Of a stretch of DNA of 64,000 nt, positions 53,101-64,000 are shown piece after piece. The position numbers were made by a program, and so were the translations under genes. The notes below the pieces were generated by a model that made no database searches, was not told where the DNA came from, and saw only the letters and a program-made list of their open reading frames with translations. The DNA lies in the NCBI GenBank assembly GCA_942486035.1, contig CALNXK010000134.1, forward strand, positions 1,231,001-1,295,000, in the 5' to 3' direction. Every line of letters begins with the position of its first letter. Positions within the stretch are counted from its first letter, which is position 1. This DNA is from Porites lobata (lineage: Eukaryota; Cnidaria; Anthozoa; Scleractinia; Poritidae).

Positions 53101-56100
53101 GTACTGACTATGATTGGCTTGTTAAATCAATTGGCCATTCAGGTCAAAGGGAAATTCGAAAGGCCTTTCCGGTTATTTGTTGAGTCCGTTGGGAGCCCAG
53201 AACAAGGATATAGGCGCTGTTTTGCAGACGTTACTAACAACAGTTAGGTAATCTGCGATACAGGCTAAGTAGAGTGTTGGAAAGATGGGTAGACATAATA
53301 TTCCTAGAGTGGCTTTATCATCAATCTCCTTTTTAACATCGATAACTGGAACATCCGCCTGTACTGGTCATTGAAAAATCACAAATGGCTTTTTTACAGG
53401 CGTGTATTATTTTGCTTTCTTCAGAAATCAGGTGCAGACGCTTTGGAGCTCAACTTGTCCTGTCCTCATGGTATGGGAGAGAAAGGCATGGGATTGGCTT
53501 GTGGTCAGGTATGATGTGGATTACATGCAGTTCTTAGTGCTTGTAATGGCCAATATACAGTCAGTGCTGAGCGTTCAAGTCTTGTTTATTCCGTTTCTAG
53601 CATTAAAAAGGAATCTTGCAAAGGATAATTTGTTTCTGGCGCTGGCGTATTGCTGCATTCTATTTACTTTGACAAATGTTTTCGTGTTTTTTCAAATCAG
53701 TGGAATAATGATATTAACTTATTAATAGCTTATGAAAACTTGTCACATTACTTGGCGCAAGTGGATAAGCGCGCAATCTTGAATAAGTCATTTTTTCAAT
53801 TTTTGGAGTGTCTTGATTAAGGCTACCGTAATCATGCTTAAGATGATCAAATTTTTGTTTTCGCTTTAGGATGCTGAATTGGTGCGTAACATTTGCCGAT
53901 GGGTGCGTGCTGCCATTAAAATTCCTTTTTTTGCTAAATTAACCCCAAATGTTACAGATATAGTGGACATTGCAAAAGCTGCTAAAGAAGGTAGGACTTC
54001 CAGACATTAAAGAAAGTGAACGTAACAACACTGATATTTTCATCATCACACTAGTTAATTGGCCATGCAAAACAAAAAGATTATGGTTGTTGAAAGAAAA
54101 TACCTGTAGGCGAACGACAAAACCGAACTACGCGTACCTTGTTTTTCCTACTGTTTTTTTTGAGCTGCTATTTAATTAATGCACCTTGAAATATTTCTGT
54201 TTTAAAAAGTTTAATTCAATCCTTAGAGTGTGAAATGGTCCGTTCATCAGTTAATTAGCCCTTAGTTCTCCACACTAGTCTTTGTGAATAACGTTTTATA
54301 AGTGTAACCAGGAACGTCAGGAAAGAATTGCCTGTGAGCAAAATATCGTGATTTGTCAGTGGCGAGCCGGAAGCCGAAGGCTGTGGCAAATAATAGTCCA
54401 GTTTTGAATTTGTCGCGGCCGCTGAACAGAAGCATTTAAGACTCGTGTACAGGGTTAGCCTCAACCTGATGTAAATATATTCTCAAATTCCACTCAGACG
54501 ACCCGTGTACAACTTTATCTATTGTTTTAAACTCAAATTTAGGCACCTTCTCGCCGGCATTTGTGAATATTTTAATTGAGGTCGAGGCTAACTAAGTATA
54601 AATGACTCGTCAGTGCCCCTAGCTATTCAGCGGCCGTGACGAATTCGAAACTGATCTACGAGACTGTGACAAATCATGATATTTTGCGATTACCGAGTTC
54701 AGTAATTGTTTTATCATTCGATCACCGAGTTTGTTTTTCAATGAATATCCTCGGGAAGCGAAGCGATCTGCCATTTTCACGCAAGAGTGATCGCAAGAAG
54801 GAGAAAAGCGTGGTGTCTTATACGCATGAGCAGCCAAACACAGTTGGACGACATTGCAATTGAACAGACCATTATTTGTAGGCAGTTATTTGCAGGTCAC
54901 GCGGTGGGCTCTCGGCCAATGAAAAGAAAGAAAAATTTGCTTCGAATGATGAAATGTTATCTCTGGTAATCGTTATCTTTACCTTTATGACTCATGAACT
55001 GGGTGTTTCTTTTTACAGTAGGGTGGAACATTTAAAAATTTGGGGTGGGTGGGAGGTTAAGGAGTGCACTGTCCTCTCTATTTCTTAGGAAAAGTGGGGG
55101 CTAAAGCAACCCTAGCCCCCTTGGCTCCGTCATCCCTGTGTTTAAGCTGCAGTGTTCCTTCTTAACGCTCCACGTAATGTTATTAAACACTCTTGTCTGG
55201 AAACAGGTAACGCTGATGGAGTGACTGCAACTAACACAGTGTCTGGTTTGATGGGTCTGCGTCCAAGTGGTGCTGCATGGCCTGCAGTTGGCAAAGAACA
55301 AAGGACAACTTATGGTGGCGTATCTGGTAATGCTATTCGTCCAATTGCACTGCGAGCCGTATCGGCTATTGGAAGAGCTTTGCCTGAGTTTCCAATCCTG
55401 GCTACTGGTGGAGCAGACAGTGCTGAGGCAGTTTTACAGTTCCTTCACTGTGGAGCGTCTGCAGTTCAGGTAGCCGGCTGTGAAAATTGTTTCTCACAAA
55501 ATATCAAGGTGGCTTACTACAATTTTTTTTTTTGCACAATTACCTCACGCGCTAAGCTAGTCACGCAAGATCTCTTATGCGTATAGGAAACTCGCTTAAG
55601 CCAAACAAGGAAAACCCGAGATCAAACATTATGAAGCCCCTCCGAAATAAAATCCTTGTATTTCTGGGGCTAAGAAAGGCATTTATAGCAAATGCTTTAT
55701 CTATTTTGGTTTTAAATTTAAATAAAACTGATTATCGTGGTTGCCGGGTTTTAGGTGGTTATGGCAAAAGGGTAAATTTTCGCACTAGCGTGAGCCTGCC
55801 ACCTGTCTTGTTTTTGACAACTGCAAAGCGTTACGAGGAAGTGGATAATGATCGGTTTTGCTACTCTTTAAGCTGTACCTGCAGTATCTGTTAAATACGA
55901 CTGTCGCTTTTGCAATGAAAACTTTTACTGCAGTGCGCTTGAAATGGAAGAGAAAAATGTAGATGAGAGGATTCGACTTTCGCGCCAAATAAAACAAAGA
56001 ACACACAAAAAGAAAAGGTTCGGGTTTTCAATCAATAGGCCTTATCATGGTTTTGACGAGTAGGTAACCGCGTGAGAAATTACAGTGTTTGTGTGAGAAT

Positions 56101-59100
56101 CTAATGTCCAAAAATTTCCGTAAAATGGCTGTTCTGAAAAAAATATGAATTGTAAACTAAATTTTCACGCCTAACGATTCTTCGGAAAAAATTTGAGGTC
56201 GTTACATTCAGCTATATGCGTTAGAACCACGTTTTAAAATTTTCTATACATTTGCCTGTAAACGTTTCCCGGGAAAAAAATTGCAGACAAATATGTGGAA
56301 AATCTGAAGCAAGCGTCTGGAGAAATTTAAGCTCAGTAACCGTCCCCAAAATGTGATAGTAAAATCCTTTGCTGTGTAGCTTTAGTTTACAGTTCATATT
56401 TTTTTCAGAACAGCCGTTTTACGGAAATTATTCGACATTAAATTCTCATACAAACACTGTAATTTCTCACGCGGTTACCTACTCGTCAAGATGGCGTCGA
56501 AAACCGTGATAAGACCTATTCTTTAAGTTCTCATAATTAATCCTTAATTTGTGAGGTTTAAAAATCCCATGAATTTGAACATAAATGTTTCTCTGATGCC
56601 GTGGCTTGGAGAATAATAAACTTACGTCTTGTATTTCGGCCAAAACCGCCAGTGACAGTACCCTGTGAGCAGAGGCTATATTTTTGCGGTGTGTACTCAC
56701 GTGCGGAAAGTAACCTCTTTTTGCACGTCAGTTAACACAGCGTAAAGGTAGCCTATGCCTGCAGGGTATTGTTTAAGTGAGTTTTAATCTCTGTACATAT
56801 AAGCTATTATAGTGTTCATAACCAAAGACGTGTTTGCTTCCTTGTCAGATATCAAGTGCCGTTCAGAATCAGGATTTCACACTGATTGATGATTATACCA
56901 CTGGACTTAAGTGTTTGCTTTATCTCCAATCTGTTCATGAGCTCTCAGACTGGAATGGGCAAAGTCCTCCTACTCCTAAACATCAAAAAGGCAAACTTGT
57001 TCCTAAAATCGCTGAACTTGTTGGAAAGGTATGCTTTCTTCATGCAATTTACTTCTGTTTAAAATGGGTAATATATTTGTGTTTTTAAGGTCGATAAATC
57101 ATGCCATGTTTTCCGTTTCTAACATATACAAATGACCCTCTTTTTTAATATCTGGCCCTGCATAATAAGGACCTCTTTAAGGCAGAGAATTTTTCTAACT
57201 ATGGTTAAATGATGGTACATCCTGTTTTTAGACATAAGATAAAGCAACCGCAGTCAACTGATCTAAGTAATCCACAGGTGCTTCTCTCAAATGATTTAAC
57301 ATATCAGAACACAACTGGCAGCCTGTCAGGAGGCAACCAGAGGTCAATTTAACTCGTTTTAATTAATTGTAATATTCTAGTGTAACTGTTGTTTGAGGGT
57401 CGGAGAACAATAGCGACTCTCGTAAATTAAGCATGTTAAAGCTCATTGAATTGAACCCTAGTGTACAAGAGATTACAGTCAAACCAGGTCAAGCGTACCC
57501 CCAAGATTTCATTAATGAATTTATGGCCTGAATTTGTTATTCGAAAGTTGAATCCGTTGGTAGTTGTAGATTTCAGATTCATCTCTGCATTCTTGCATGC
57601 GTAATGAGCCGTGAATTCACGCGCGAGGCAGGTACGACATGTCTACCACGAAAGGAAATTAATCCATTCAAAGATTTTTTTATCTTACAAGATACAGAGA
57701 AGTTCTCGTAAAATATTCACTGCTCATTACGCATGCAGAAATGCCGCTTTGAATTTGACACTAGTTACGGCAACGACTAACGGATTCATTTTTCGAATAA
57801 TCAGTTCATTAATACAATCTGGTGGGGTACGCTTGACCTGCCTTAACTGGACGGGGAAGAGAGAATAATTATAAAAGTCAAGGAGGCAATCCCTCTTTTT
57901 TATCCAAACTCTTAACATTTTGCCTTCTGCGCATACTTGAACTTACCCAGAATATATGTGTGTGTTTCTTGCAGTCTCTGCCCAGTTTTGGACCATACCT
58001 TAAAGAACGAGAAAGTATTGTAGCAAAGCATAAAGAGAAGATCGATTTGTTGAGTGAAAAATTTGAGCCAGAGAAGGTCAGACCTGCCTATAAACCAGAC
58101 AAGGCGGCTCCGCTTATTAAGGTAATACAAAGTAATGTAGGTATCGTAGCAAGCTCACGAGAAATTAATGTTGCAAACAAGATCGGAGGGAAGAGTAGGA
58201 TGCGCATTTCCTCCTCTCTCGCATGTACTGTATAACTTGCGCCTAACATTTCCAATGTGACTGCCACTGACGCAGGCTAAAATAATGTTACATCACTCAT
58301 TAAGTGTATCACCTAGTAATACCAAATGGCCTTCTTAGCTTACCTGTCATGGAGCACATGATGGTTTGTCCTGATATAAAAGTATTATAAATCTGTGATT
58401 AAATTTATCTTTAGATTCTAAGACGAGTACGACAACAAGTACGAGATCTTCTTAGCACTAAATAGGGCTTGCGCGTGAACCAGCATCATTTTGGCGGGAA
58501 AACGTGATAGCCGTCGTCACTCTTCTACGAGTCTTAGCGAGAATAGGAACCTTACGAAACAACGACGGCGACGGCAACGGGAACGTCAAAAAAGCAAAAA
58601 ATTTAATGAGCAAAACAACAACTCTGACGTGCATCACGCTTTTTTGTACATTTCTTTGCCGTCCCTGCACAACTGCAACGTGAAATGACTATAAATTTTG
58701 AGTTGACTTGAGAACGGGAACGGCAAGACGATAAATTTTATTTTCTCTCTCTAAACTCGCACGCAGTCCCCTCTCTTCGGTTCCAACCTAACTTCCCTCC
58801 TTTCAAGTAACTGGGTGACTTGGTAAAAGGGCGAAAAAGTTTTAAAGGACGCAAAGTCTATTTGGCAGCAACGTTTTCATTGGCGCCGCCGTTGTTGGAT
58901 CGTAAGGTCCCTAATGTCGAAGTAGCGTAAATAAGTTGTCAAATGTTAGAAGTTTTATCATTTTGCGATCGGGAGAGCGCATAACCTCCTTCACTAAAGA
59001 TAACTTCACTAAAGATAACTTTTCTAGTGAAAAATGGTAAAATGAAGTTTTCCGGGGAGTCTATAGTTTGAGAATACGCGAAAAAAACTTTACGTTAAAT

Positions 59101-60725
59101 CTCGTACTCATAGTCGTCCTCGTCCTCGAATCAAAAGATCTCAATTCACTTCTTCTAAATCATGTTAATAGGATGTCATTGGTGCAGCTCTGAGTCGTAT
59201 TGGAACTTATGGTGACTTGGATAACAGGCAACAAGTTGTGGCATTGATTGATGAAGACTTGTGCATTAACTGCGGAAAGTGCTACATGACCTGTAATGAC
59301 TGTGGTTATCAAGCCATTACCTTTGATGCCAAGACCCATCTGCCTCATGTGACTGAGGACTGTACTGGATGTACTTTGTGCTTTTCAGTTTGTCCTGTTA
59401 TTGGTTAGTAGTATGAAATGCCCATATTGAACCAGTCAGTCAATCCTCTTAATGGATCCTTCCTATATTGTGCACTAAAAGTCGGTCCCCATCATTTTTC
59501 AGTATTTTTTGTTGTCTTTCTGTAAGGTGAACAGTTCTCAAAAAAGATACTTAAGGTGCTTTTCATCCAGACAAATTTAGCCTTGTGAATAGATGAAGAA
59601 CTTTTTTTTTTCGTTTTTCTGGAAACTTCAGGGCCAAAACTGAAGAAAAAAATACCGCAGTTTCTGAAAAGTCGATTTCCTTTTCCCGATTCGAATTTCC
59701 TGATCGGTGATTTTTAAATTCCATCCACACATTTCTCGTGTTCTATGCCATTTAGAAGTCCACAGCTAAAAGCTGATGCGCCAATTTCATAAACAAAATG
59801 GCCTTCAATGGTTTTTTGTACAAATGATCGTTGCATTCATTTCTCTTTCTTATCGGTTGCACACAGCTGTAAATTTAATGAAAGTGCATACTGCGAAGGA
59901 CCTTCCTTTAGAATTTGTGTAATGATATTCAAGTTCTCTTATTATATCGAGATTGCCTGTGCTTTCATGGCGCTGTTGTTACCTAGTGCTTTGCTTTCTT
60001 CTGGGGACCAGGCGGTATTTGTGACACTATATTACTACATGAGAAATTTCTGCAATTTGATTGGCTTTTCAGCTTTAATGTGAAAATTACAAACCTTTTG
60101 TGGGTAGTATAAACAAATAATAGCATGATTTGTACGTGATATTTGGCAGAAATACCACTCGTGATATTTCAAAATTGTCTCAAATTTCACTCGCCCAACG
60201 GCTCGTGAAATTACGTAGAACAGTGGTATAACAATTTTGAAATATCACTCGTGGTATTTATGCCAAATATCACTACAAATCATGCTATTACCTATACATA
60301 TACTACTACATGAGAAATTTCTGATTCCTTCGACTGATTACTCCGACTTTGAGTTTCTTCATCTTTTTATTTGTTGGTGGGAGCAATGGTGGCACATTGG
60401 TGAGAGCACTCGCCTCCCACCAATTTGGTCTGGGTTCATATTCCGGTGTTGATGCCTTGTGTGGGTTGATTTTGGTGATGGTTCCCTCCCTCGTGTCGAG
60501 AGGCTTTTTTTTTCTTAGTATTTCCATTCTCCTCAAACACTAGCATTTCCAAATTCCAATTCGACCAGGAATGGTAGACGAACAACCACTTCTTGAATTT
60601 GCTATTGCTAAATCGTTATTTATTTATTTATTTGTTGCCTTGTAGATTGTATCAAGATGGTACCAAGGGAGGGACCATACAAGCCCAGCCGTGGGGTCCC
60701 ACTTGCTGTCAAAGCTGAGGCGTAA
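31480..60725 (+). CDS. DPYD: Dihydropyrimidine dehydrogenase (NADP+), 25 exons, 1,024 aa
   Basis: It reduces uracil and thymine with NADPH in the first step of pyrimidine breakdown, in the cytosol. Exons: 31480-31512, 35608-35718, 36308-36390, 37401-37488, 37840-38001, 39765-39848, 41803-41915, 42189-42270, 42464-42551, 43744-43851, 45166-45335, 45752-45808, 46249-46302, 46533-46632, 47091-47275, 47839-48054, 48489-48653, 49889-49957, 53425-53508, 53870-53990, 55207-55469, 56849-57028, 57975-58121, 59172-59403, 60646-60725. All introns are GT-AG, phases agree and the sum is 3,075 nt. The N-terminal Fe-S ligands (CLKCADAPCQKSC, CGMVCPTSDLCVGGC), FAD site (LIGCGPAS), NADPH site (LGCGDTAFD), FMN barrel with NLSCPHGMGEKGMGLACGQ (catalytic Cys) and C-terminal ferredoxin motifs (CINCGKCYMTC, CTGCTLCFSVCP) are all present. 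The length matches the vertebrate enzyme (about 1,025 aa). The gene looks functional. Confidence 0.97.
34205..35105 (-). mobile_element. LINE reverse transcriptase 3' fragment in intron 1
   Basis: The minus-strand frame at 34806-35099 has VSKSVGIIYKSSFCLNKT and YLHYYARGRGSTY, the thumb and C-terminal region of a non-LTR reverse transcriptase. The sequence towards 34205 continues as its degenerate C-terminus and 3' end, next to a TTATTATTATTA tract. It is truncated and full of stops. Confidence 0.7.
35256..35406. mobile_element. MITE with GTTACAGGT termini in intron 1
   Basis: The left arm GTTACAGGTTAAATCTGA pairs with the right arm whose inverse is GTTACAGGTCAAATTTGA. It ends about 200 bp before exon 2. 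A relative lies at 42761-42912. Confidence 0.65.
38002..39764. other. DPYD intron 5, no further features
   Basis: AT-rich intronic DNA of 1,763 bp. Short frames such as 38218-38457 and 39290-39484 lack any family signal. Confidence 0.6.
40752..40830. mobile_element. Half copy of a CAGGTCAAG-type MITE in intron 6
   Basis: ACAGTCCAAACCAGGTCAAG then GAATTGATTATTTGAAAAGTG resembles the arms of the element at 57476-57849. I see only one arm. Confidence 0.45.
41170..41274. mobile_element. Fold-back element in intron 6, 105 bp
   Basis: Two arms of about 48 bp, beginning GTCCAATTCGGTCTGTAATC on each strand, flank a short CGCTACGCGG centre. The structure is an almost complete hairpin. Confidence 0.8.
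41360..41434 (+). mobile_element. LINE 3' end with (TATC)n tail in intron 6
   Basis: TAATTCAGCTTTCGGGCTGC then a TATTAAACTATCTATC tail closely resembles the 3' end of the LINE at 50057-51515 read on its own strand. It is a very short remnant of the same family. Confidence 0.65.
42761..42912. mobile_element. MITE related to 35256-35406, in intron 9
   Basis: The arms share TTTGATTTCAGGT near both ends, and an inner inverted pair (GATTCTCAATTTCCT and its complement) surrounds the centre. Confidence 0.6.
44369..44541. mobile_element. Tc1/mariner-like MITE in intron 10
   Basis: The ends CAGTCTCAG...GGGACACTT are inverted at the other side, and TA dinucleotides flank both ends (44367-44368, 44542-44543). 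It is 173 bp with no coding capacity. Confidence 0.75.
45957..45999. repeat. Near-perfect 43-bp palindrome in intron 12
   Basis: Two 21-bp arms, the first starting AATGGTCTTCAATAAC, are exact reverse complements with a 1-base spacer at 45978. It may be the remnant centre of a fold-back element. Confidence 0.85.
49248..49382. mobile_element. Fold-back element in intron 17, TTACACGGCGG ends
   Basis: The left arm TTACACGGCGG...GAAGATATGAATTTTATTTT is mirrored on the right by AAATAAAATTCATATCTTC...CCGCCGTGTAA. The centre has GAGCGGAGCGAG. Confidence 0.8.
50057..51515 (-). mobile_element. LINE with reverse transcriptase, frameshifted, in intron 18
   Basis: On the minus strand 51482-50844 encodes LRPISLTPILSKLAE, LLDFRKAFDLINH, SGVPQGAKLGP and the catalytic KYVDDTS. 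The frame shifts near 50830 and continues as the C-terminus at 50821-50162 (LGVTISHDLKWN, RRAFRIIYPDL). A (TATC)n tail ends the element near 50057. Both catalytic motifs are present but the 5' end and endonuclease are missing. It is antisense to DPYD. Confidence 0.9.
51530..51870 (-). mobile_element. 3' end of another LINE in intron 18
   Basis: The minus frame 51851-51663 ends CRFYLFYLFKPKINTMRF...NRLVFKYELAM, a C-terminal pattern I recall from cnidarian CR1-like elements. It is followed by a degenerate 3' UTR and a (TTTA)n-type tail near 51530. Confidence 0.55.
52432..52770 (-). mobile_element. LINE reverse transcriptase C-terminal fragment in intron 18
   Basis: The minus frame reads DLHWLRVEYRIIYKILLL, YKAITGLSPSYI, QVPRSKLKSYGDRRF and LWNSIPASLRNADSL, the widely conserved C-terminal domain of Jockey/CR1-type polymerases. 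Both ends are truncated. Confidence 0.88.
54338..54688. mobile_element. Imperfect fold-back element in intron 20
   Basis: The outer arms are GCAAAATATCGTGATTTGTC and the inverse of GACAAATCATGATATTTTGC. The inner arms carry TCGCGGCCGCTGAA, and GGTTAGCCTCAACC is mirrored further in. Confidence 0.7.
56034..56520. mobile_element. MITE with about 130-bp arms in intron 21
   Basis: The left arm starts AATAGGCCTTATCATGG and the right arm, inverted, AATAGGTCTTATCACGG. Both continue through GTAGGTAACCGCGTGAGAAA and CGGCTGTTCTGAAAAAAATA. The right arm has a short extra piece (GACGCCATCTT). Confidence 0.85.
57476..57849. mobile_element. MITE with CAGT..AGGTCAAGCGTACCCC ends in intron 22
   Basis: The left arm CAGTCAAACCAGGTCAAGCG is mirrored by CAGTTAAGGCAGGTCAAGCG on the other strand. 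TGAATCCGTTAGT-type and TTCATTAAT-type blocks recur in both arms. It is 374 bp with no coding capacity. Confidence 0.75.
58414..59132. mobile_element. TIR element in intron 23, about 720 bp
   Basis: The left end GATTCTAAGACGAGTACGAC and AGTACGAGAT are mirrored at the right end by the inverse of GTCGTCCTCGTCCTCGAATC and ATCTCGTACT. The interior has no transposase frame. Confidence 0.65.
60028..60320. mobile_element. Fold-back element in intron 24 with flanking direct repeat
   Basis: The arms at 60119 and 60290 (TAATAGCATGATTTGTA and its inverse) enclose GATATTTGGCA-type blocks. CTACATGAGAAATTTCTG occurs on both sides (about 60036 and 60305), which looks like a long flanking duplication. Confidence 0.65.
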
Positions 60726-63462
60726 GCTAATGATCTGTTATCTTCGGCATTGTTGTGGGGGGAGGGGTTTTGTAATTCACATGAAAACCAAGACGTTAAG
60801 TTATTCTCTGTAATGATCTGGGTGTTTCAAACTAGTGGTTATAAAGATTATGATCAACACCTCATGTAAATTAATATATAATAATGATTACATAATTACC
60901 GGTATATTTTAATCAATCGTGATAATGTTTTACATAATTCTCCGCAAACAACAATATACATTATCTAATGTACACAAGCAAGTCTCAATCTAAAAATTAT
61001 TATTTAATGTGAGAAATGTGATGAAGAGTTTCTTGTGTGACTTAAGGCAGTGTGTATTGGGCATCAGTACAAACCCCGCCCGTGTACATCTGGATCTCTT
61101 GTACGTCTATTCGATACTCAGAAATATTTCTTTATTGGATGTGATCGTAGTTACTGACAGGGTTTTACTGCATATCTAATGCATTCGTATTTTTCTAGTT
61201 GATATTTATGGATTGACTGGAAGTATGTGGAAATTATTTTAGTGGTAAATTTTTAGCCTAGTAAATGTACTTACCCAGGAGGTCATGCCAATATATTTTT
61301 GTAATGATAAGGTGCAGTGAGTAAATAAAGTGCATGTTTTAAAGTTTATTGTCAATTCCTTTTAAAATACGTTTTTTAGCCGTAAAAATTAAGGAGTTCA
61401 GAATTTTTAAATTTTGTTCAGCACAGCAGCATCCACTCGTTACATCCATACATTACTCTTGTTTTAATCTCTCTATAGAAACTTTTTCCACAAGGGAAAT
61501 GGCTACCAAAATGAATAAGAAATAAAACTGTCCTGCGATTGACCTGCACCCATTCAACCTGCACTACCTATTGTTTTCAGGGATAGGGCCATTGTTATAT
61601 CACCATCCCTATTGTTTTCCCAGCCAATCACAAACCTTTGTTTGGAATAGGTGCAGGTCGGCCCCTGTCCCGCCCTATCTCTCCCCAGTCCTCACTCTTT
61701 ATTGTTTGGCTCTTTCGGACTATTAAGCGGTCGGTGTGGCGGGCTAAACGCTGATAAAAAAAGATACTAATAACTGTACGTAGTAAACCTGCTTTAACAT
61801 TTTTATTCTGAACTTTTGTTCTATTTTGTTGACATATTTCATTGTGTTACATTAATTAAATTAATAGCTGAGAAGAACGTTTTATAAAAAAAAGGTTCCA
61901 CCCACCCCTACCGAAAGAACTGGTTTGATATTACACGGTACGGCCAACTCTCTAACGTGGCCATTGTAATACAGAGCAGTTAGACAGTGTTGATCGGTCA
62001 TTGAAAGGATAAAGGCAGAAAAAAATCAGTTGCATTTTGCTTGACAGTACCCATCTTAATGAGCAGTTTCGCTGTTTCCAGGGGTGCACGCACGTATGCC
62101 TTTTCTCACCCTTCGTATTGTAGTGCAAAATCATATTTGTTTACCATTTACATGGGCAAACCGGTCAGTGCACGGTTTAGGCAAATATAGGCAAAATTCA
62201 GGAGTGGCAAATTTCTTCCTGAAATCGCGTTTACCATTAATTTTCGAACAAATCAGTTACATTTATCGCAAAAATCTGAAACTACAGGTATCAAAGATGG
62301 CTTTTAAGAAATAGAACACGAATTCAGTTCTGTTTTGAACATTCTGTCTGGAAAAACAAGATTGCCTTTTCAGATATTCCGTTGCTCCCGGAAAGTTTTC
62401 TCTGAAACGACCCAAAAGGTCTTGTTCCATTCACTTTCCAACCGATATTTCCGGAAACGTTTCGTAAGTTGTAAACAACCCATACAGTAACCCATGTCTC
62501 TGGGGTCGCATTGGACACTGACATGGCGAGGAGAAAAATAAGCACAGTGGCGACTTTCTCAGTTGTAAAGTCTTCAACTGTTTTTAGTGTGTCTTCTTAG
62601 TTGTCAAAGCCAAGGCAACCGTGTTAATGCAGAATAAACAAAGTCAACCAGGGTATGAAATTGACTCTTTTTTTCAGTCCGCTTGCAACCGAATAAAAAA
62701 CAAACAAGCGAACAAGGAGAAAACGGTTTACTAGATGTTATGTACGAGCAGAGAGTCTACGAAATTCGGAGAGTTTTTAACCAAAAAGATTTTTACATGT
62801 ACTCAAAGTAGCAAAGGGACCCCTACATCGTACCTACTTGAAAAAAACAAGATGGTTCAGCGACAGATTCAGTGTTCACACTGTACGGTATAGCTCTTGC
62901 CCTCCACAAAAACCCATGTGTATTGGATAGGGCCTCTGTTCACGCATATGAATGATGATTTCAGCAAGATTTCTGTACCAGAGCTTAACTTCGCCATTAG
63001 GTGCAATCATTCTTTGTCGCGTGCGATTATTTTACATGAACTCATTATAACCCACATTTTTGTTAAGCTCGGGCTTAATGCCTTAAAGGCAGCTACGCGA
63101 CTGGTTTTATTCTTTACACAAAGTGGTTGAATGGAACGTTGTGATTTAATGTGTGCATCGCATTTTTAAACAATAAGGAAAGGGAAATGCTAAATTCTCA
63201 AGAAATAAGACTTCCCATGACATTTTGTTGTTTCCAAAATCGGACAAACAATTTGTGCTTATTCAAGACAGGTTGTTGAAGGAATAGTACGGTTTACATC
63301 AGTAACGGAACACTACCCTCCACAGCCACCTTTTAGCATTCTCTCTTCTTGTCCTCCATACAGGCATGATCATTTACGGAAACTGGGTTTATATGAAAGC
63401 TTACAAAACAAATGCAAAGGCAATGCATTTCCCGTTAAAAAAGGACGAAAGTAGGCAAGTTA
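60726..63462. other. DPYD 3' UTR and intergenic DNA
   Basis: The first part should be the DPYD 3' UTR. The rest is AT-rich sequence between two convergent genes, and I see no open frame with family features. Confidence 0.6.
61324..61329 (+). terminator. Possible poly(A) signal of DPYD
   Basis: AATAAA about 600 nt after the DPYD stop codon. Other candidates lie further on, for example near 61522. Confidence 0.4.
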
Positions 63463-64000
63463 TCAAACATAAGTATCATTTCCGTGCCTGATTTGACAAC
63501 ACAAACACAAACCAAAGATCATCCCCATTATTTGTATGACAGCAATCCAGATTCCAAATCCACTAATCACATGAAGGTTGTTTAACAAATATTTTCGAAC
63601 AAAACCATAGCATCCTTTAGTGTAGATTTTTGTAAGGTCTTGAGTTACGTTCTTGTTGCATGTATCATCTTTGGGGTCTTTGCAACAACTTTTTGGAACA
63701 GATCCCGTGTTATTTCTTCCCCATTTGGTGTTGAACCAGTCCTTATATTTATCATTTCCACAACACTTGAAACTTGCCTGAATTTCGTCGATTGCTCTGG
63801 TGACAGACTCGTAATCATGGTCTTTGTATCTGTTCAGAGTGTCTTTTATGTCTCCTCGCAAGTTTTTCTCGATTTGTTCTCTGTAAACGTAAGTGAGAAC
63901 AATGGCTGCGATCTCTAGAACAAAAATAAGTGCAATAAATCCAAAGTAAGACCCCAGCATGCACTGGCTTTCTTTGATTGCTCCGCAACAGGCCAAGAAA
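63463..64000 (-). CDS. Tetraspanin, 3' part, runs off the window
   Basis: The minus frame ends at TGA 63465-63463 and is open to the window edge. It begins with the CCGA-x-KES-x-CM segment that leads into transmembrane helix 3 (LGSYFGFIALIFVLEIAAI). The large extracellular loop follows, with FKCCGND (CCG signature), KSCCKD, CNKN and GCYGFV, giving the usual paired cysteines. Helix 4 (GIWIAVIQIMGMIFGLCL) and a short tail with membrane-proximal CC, likely palmitoylated, end the protein. Helices 1 and 2 lie beyond the window. Tetraspanins organise membrane microdomains. The subfamily cannot be fixed from this part. Confidence 0.92.
   Translation of the reverse strand, partial: FLACCGAIKESQCMLGSYFGFIALIFVLEIAAIVLTYVYREQIEKNLRGDIKDTLNRYKDHDYESVTRAIDEIQASFKCCGNDKYKDWFNTKWGRNNTGSVPKSCCKDPKDDTCNKNVTQDLTKIYTKGCYGFVRKYLLNNLHVISGFGIWIAVIQIMGMIFGLCLCCQIRHGNDTYV

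Overview
The window is animal nuclear DNA, most likely from a cnidarian such as a stony coral. The evidence is an intron-rich dihydropyrimidine dehydrogenase gene, a tetraspanin end, LINE fragments and many fold-back MITEs, several of which (for example the one with a GGATAGCGCTATCC core) I associate with coral genomes. The species assignment is inference.

Positions 65-24703 are a Polinton/Maverick, a large virus-like DNA transposon. It has 221-bp terminal inverted repeats that I read as identical, 5'-AG termini and a perfect 6-bp target duplication (CTAAAT), and it sits inside a palindromic AGCCGTTAATTAACGGCT satellite. It carries a protein-primed DNA polymerase B, a chromodomain integrase, a double-jelly-roll major capsid protein, a penton-like minor capsid protein, a packaging ATPase and an adenain-like protease. 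It also carries a parvovirus-type phospholipase A2 protein, several small basic virion-like proteins, a GRF zinc-finger protein, a SLOG-fold protein and two divergent spliced genes. Most rightward genes have their own TATA box 39-65 nt before the ATG. That box often overlaps the end or the stop codon of the gene before it. Nine [M/I/Q]-x-G-G sites in six small proteins look like substrates of the encoded protease, and two small basic proteins end in CaaX boxes (CSLM, CSIM).

The element is decaying. It has in-frame TGA codons in three genes, TAA codons in two, frameshifts in the penton gene and near the start of the polymerase, and a 5'-truncated LINE (14197-16776) inside one of the CaaX genes. 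This contrasts with the identical terminal repeats.

Positions 24710-31479 hold satellite arrays, a 1,081-bp TIR element with a 6-bp target duplication (28719-29799), a small MITE and stretches with no recognisable gene. Positions 31480-60725 hold a complete 25-exon DPYD gene on the plus strand. I resolved every splice site, and the exons sum to 3,075 nt (1,024 codons plus stop). Its introns carry LINE fragments and fold-back elements. The window ends with the 3' part of a tetraspanin gene on the minus strand (63463-64000, running off the edge).
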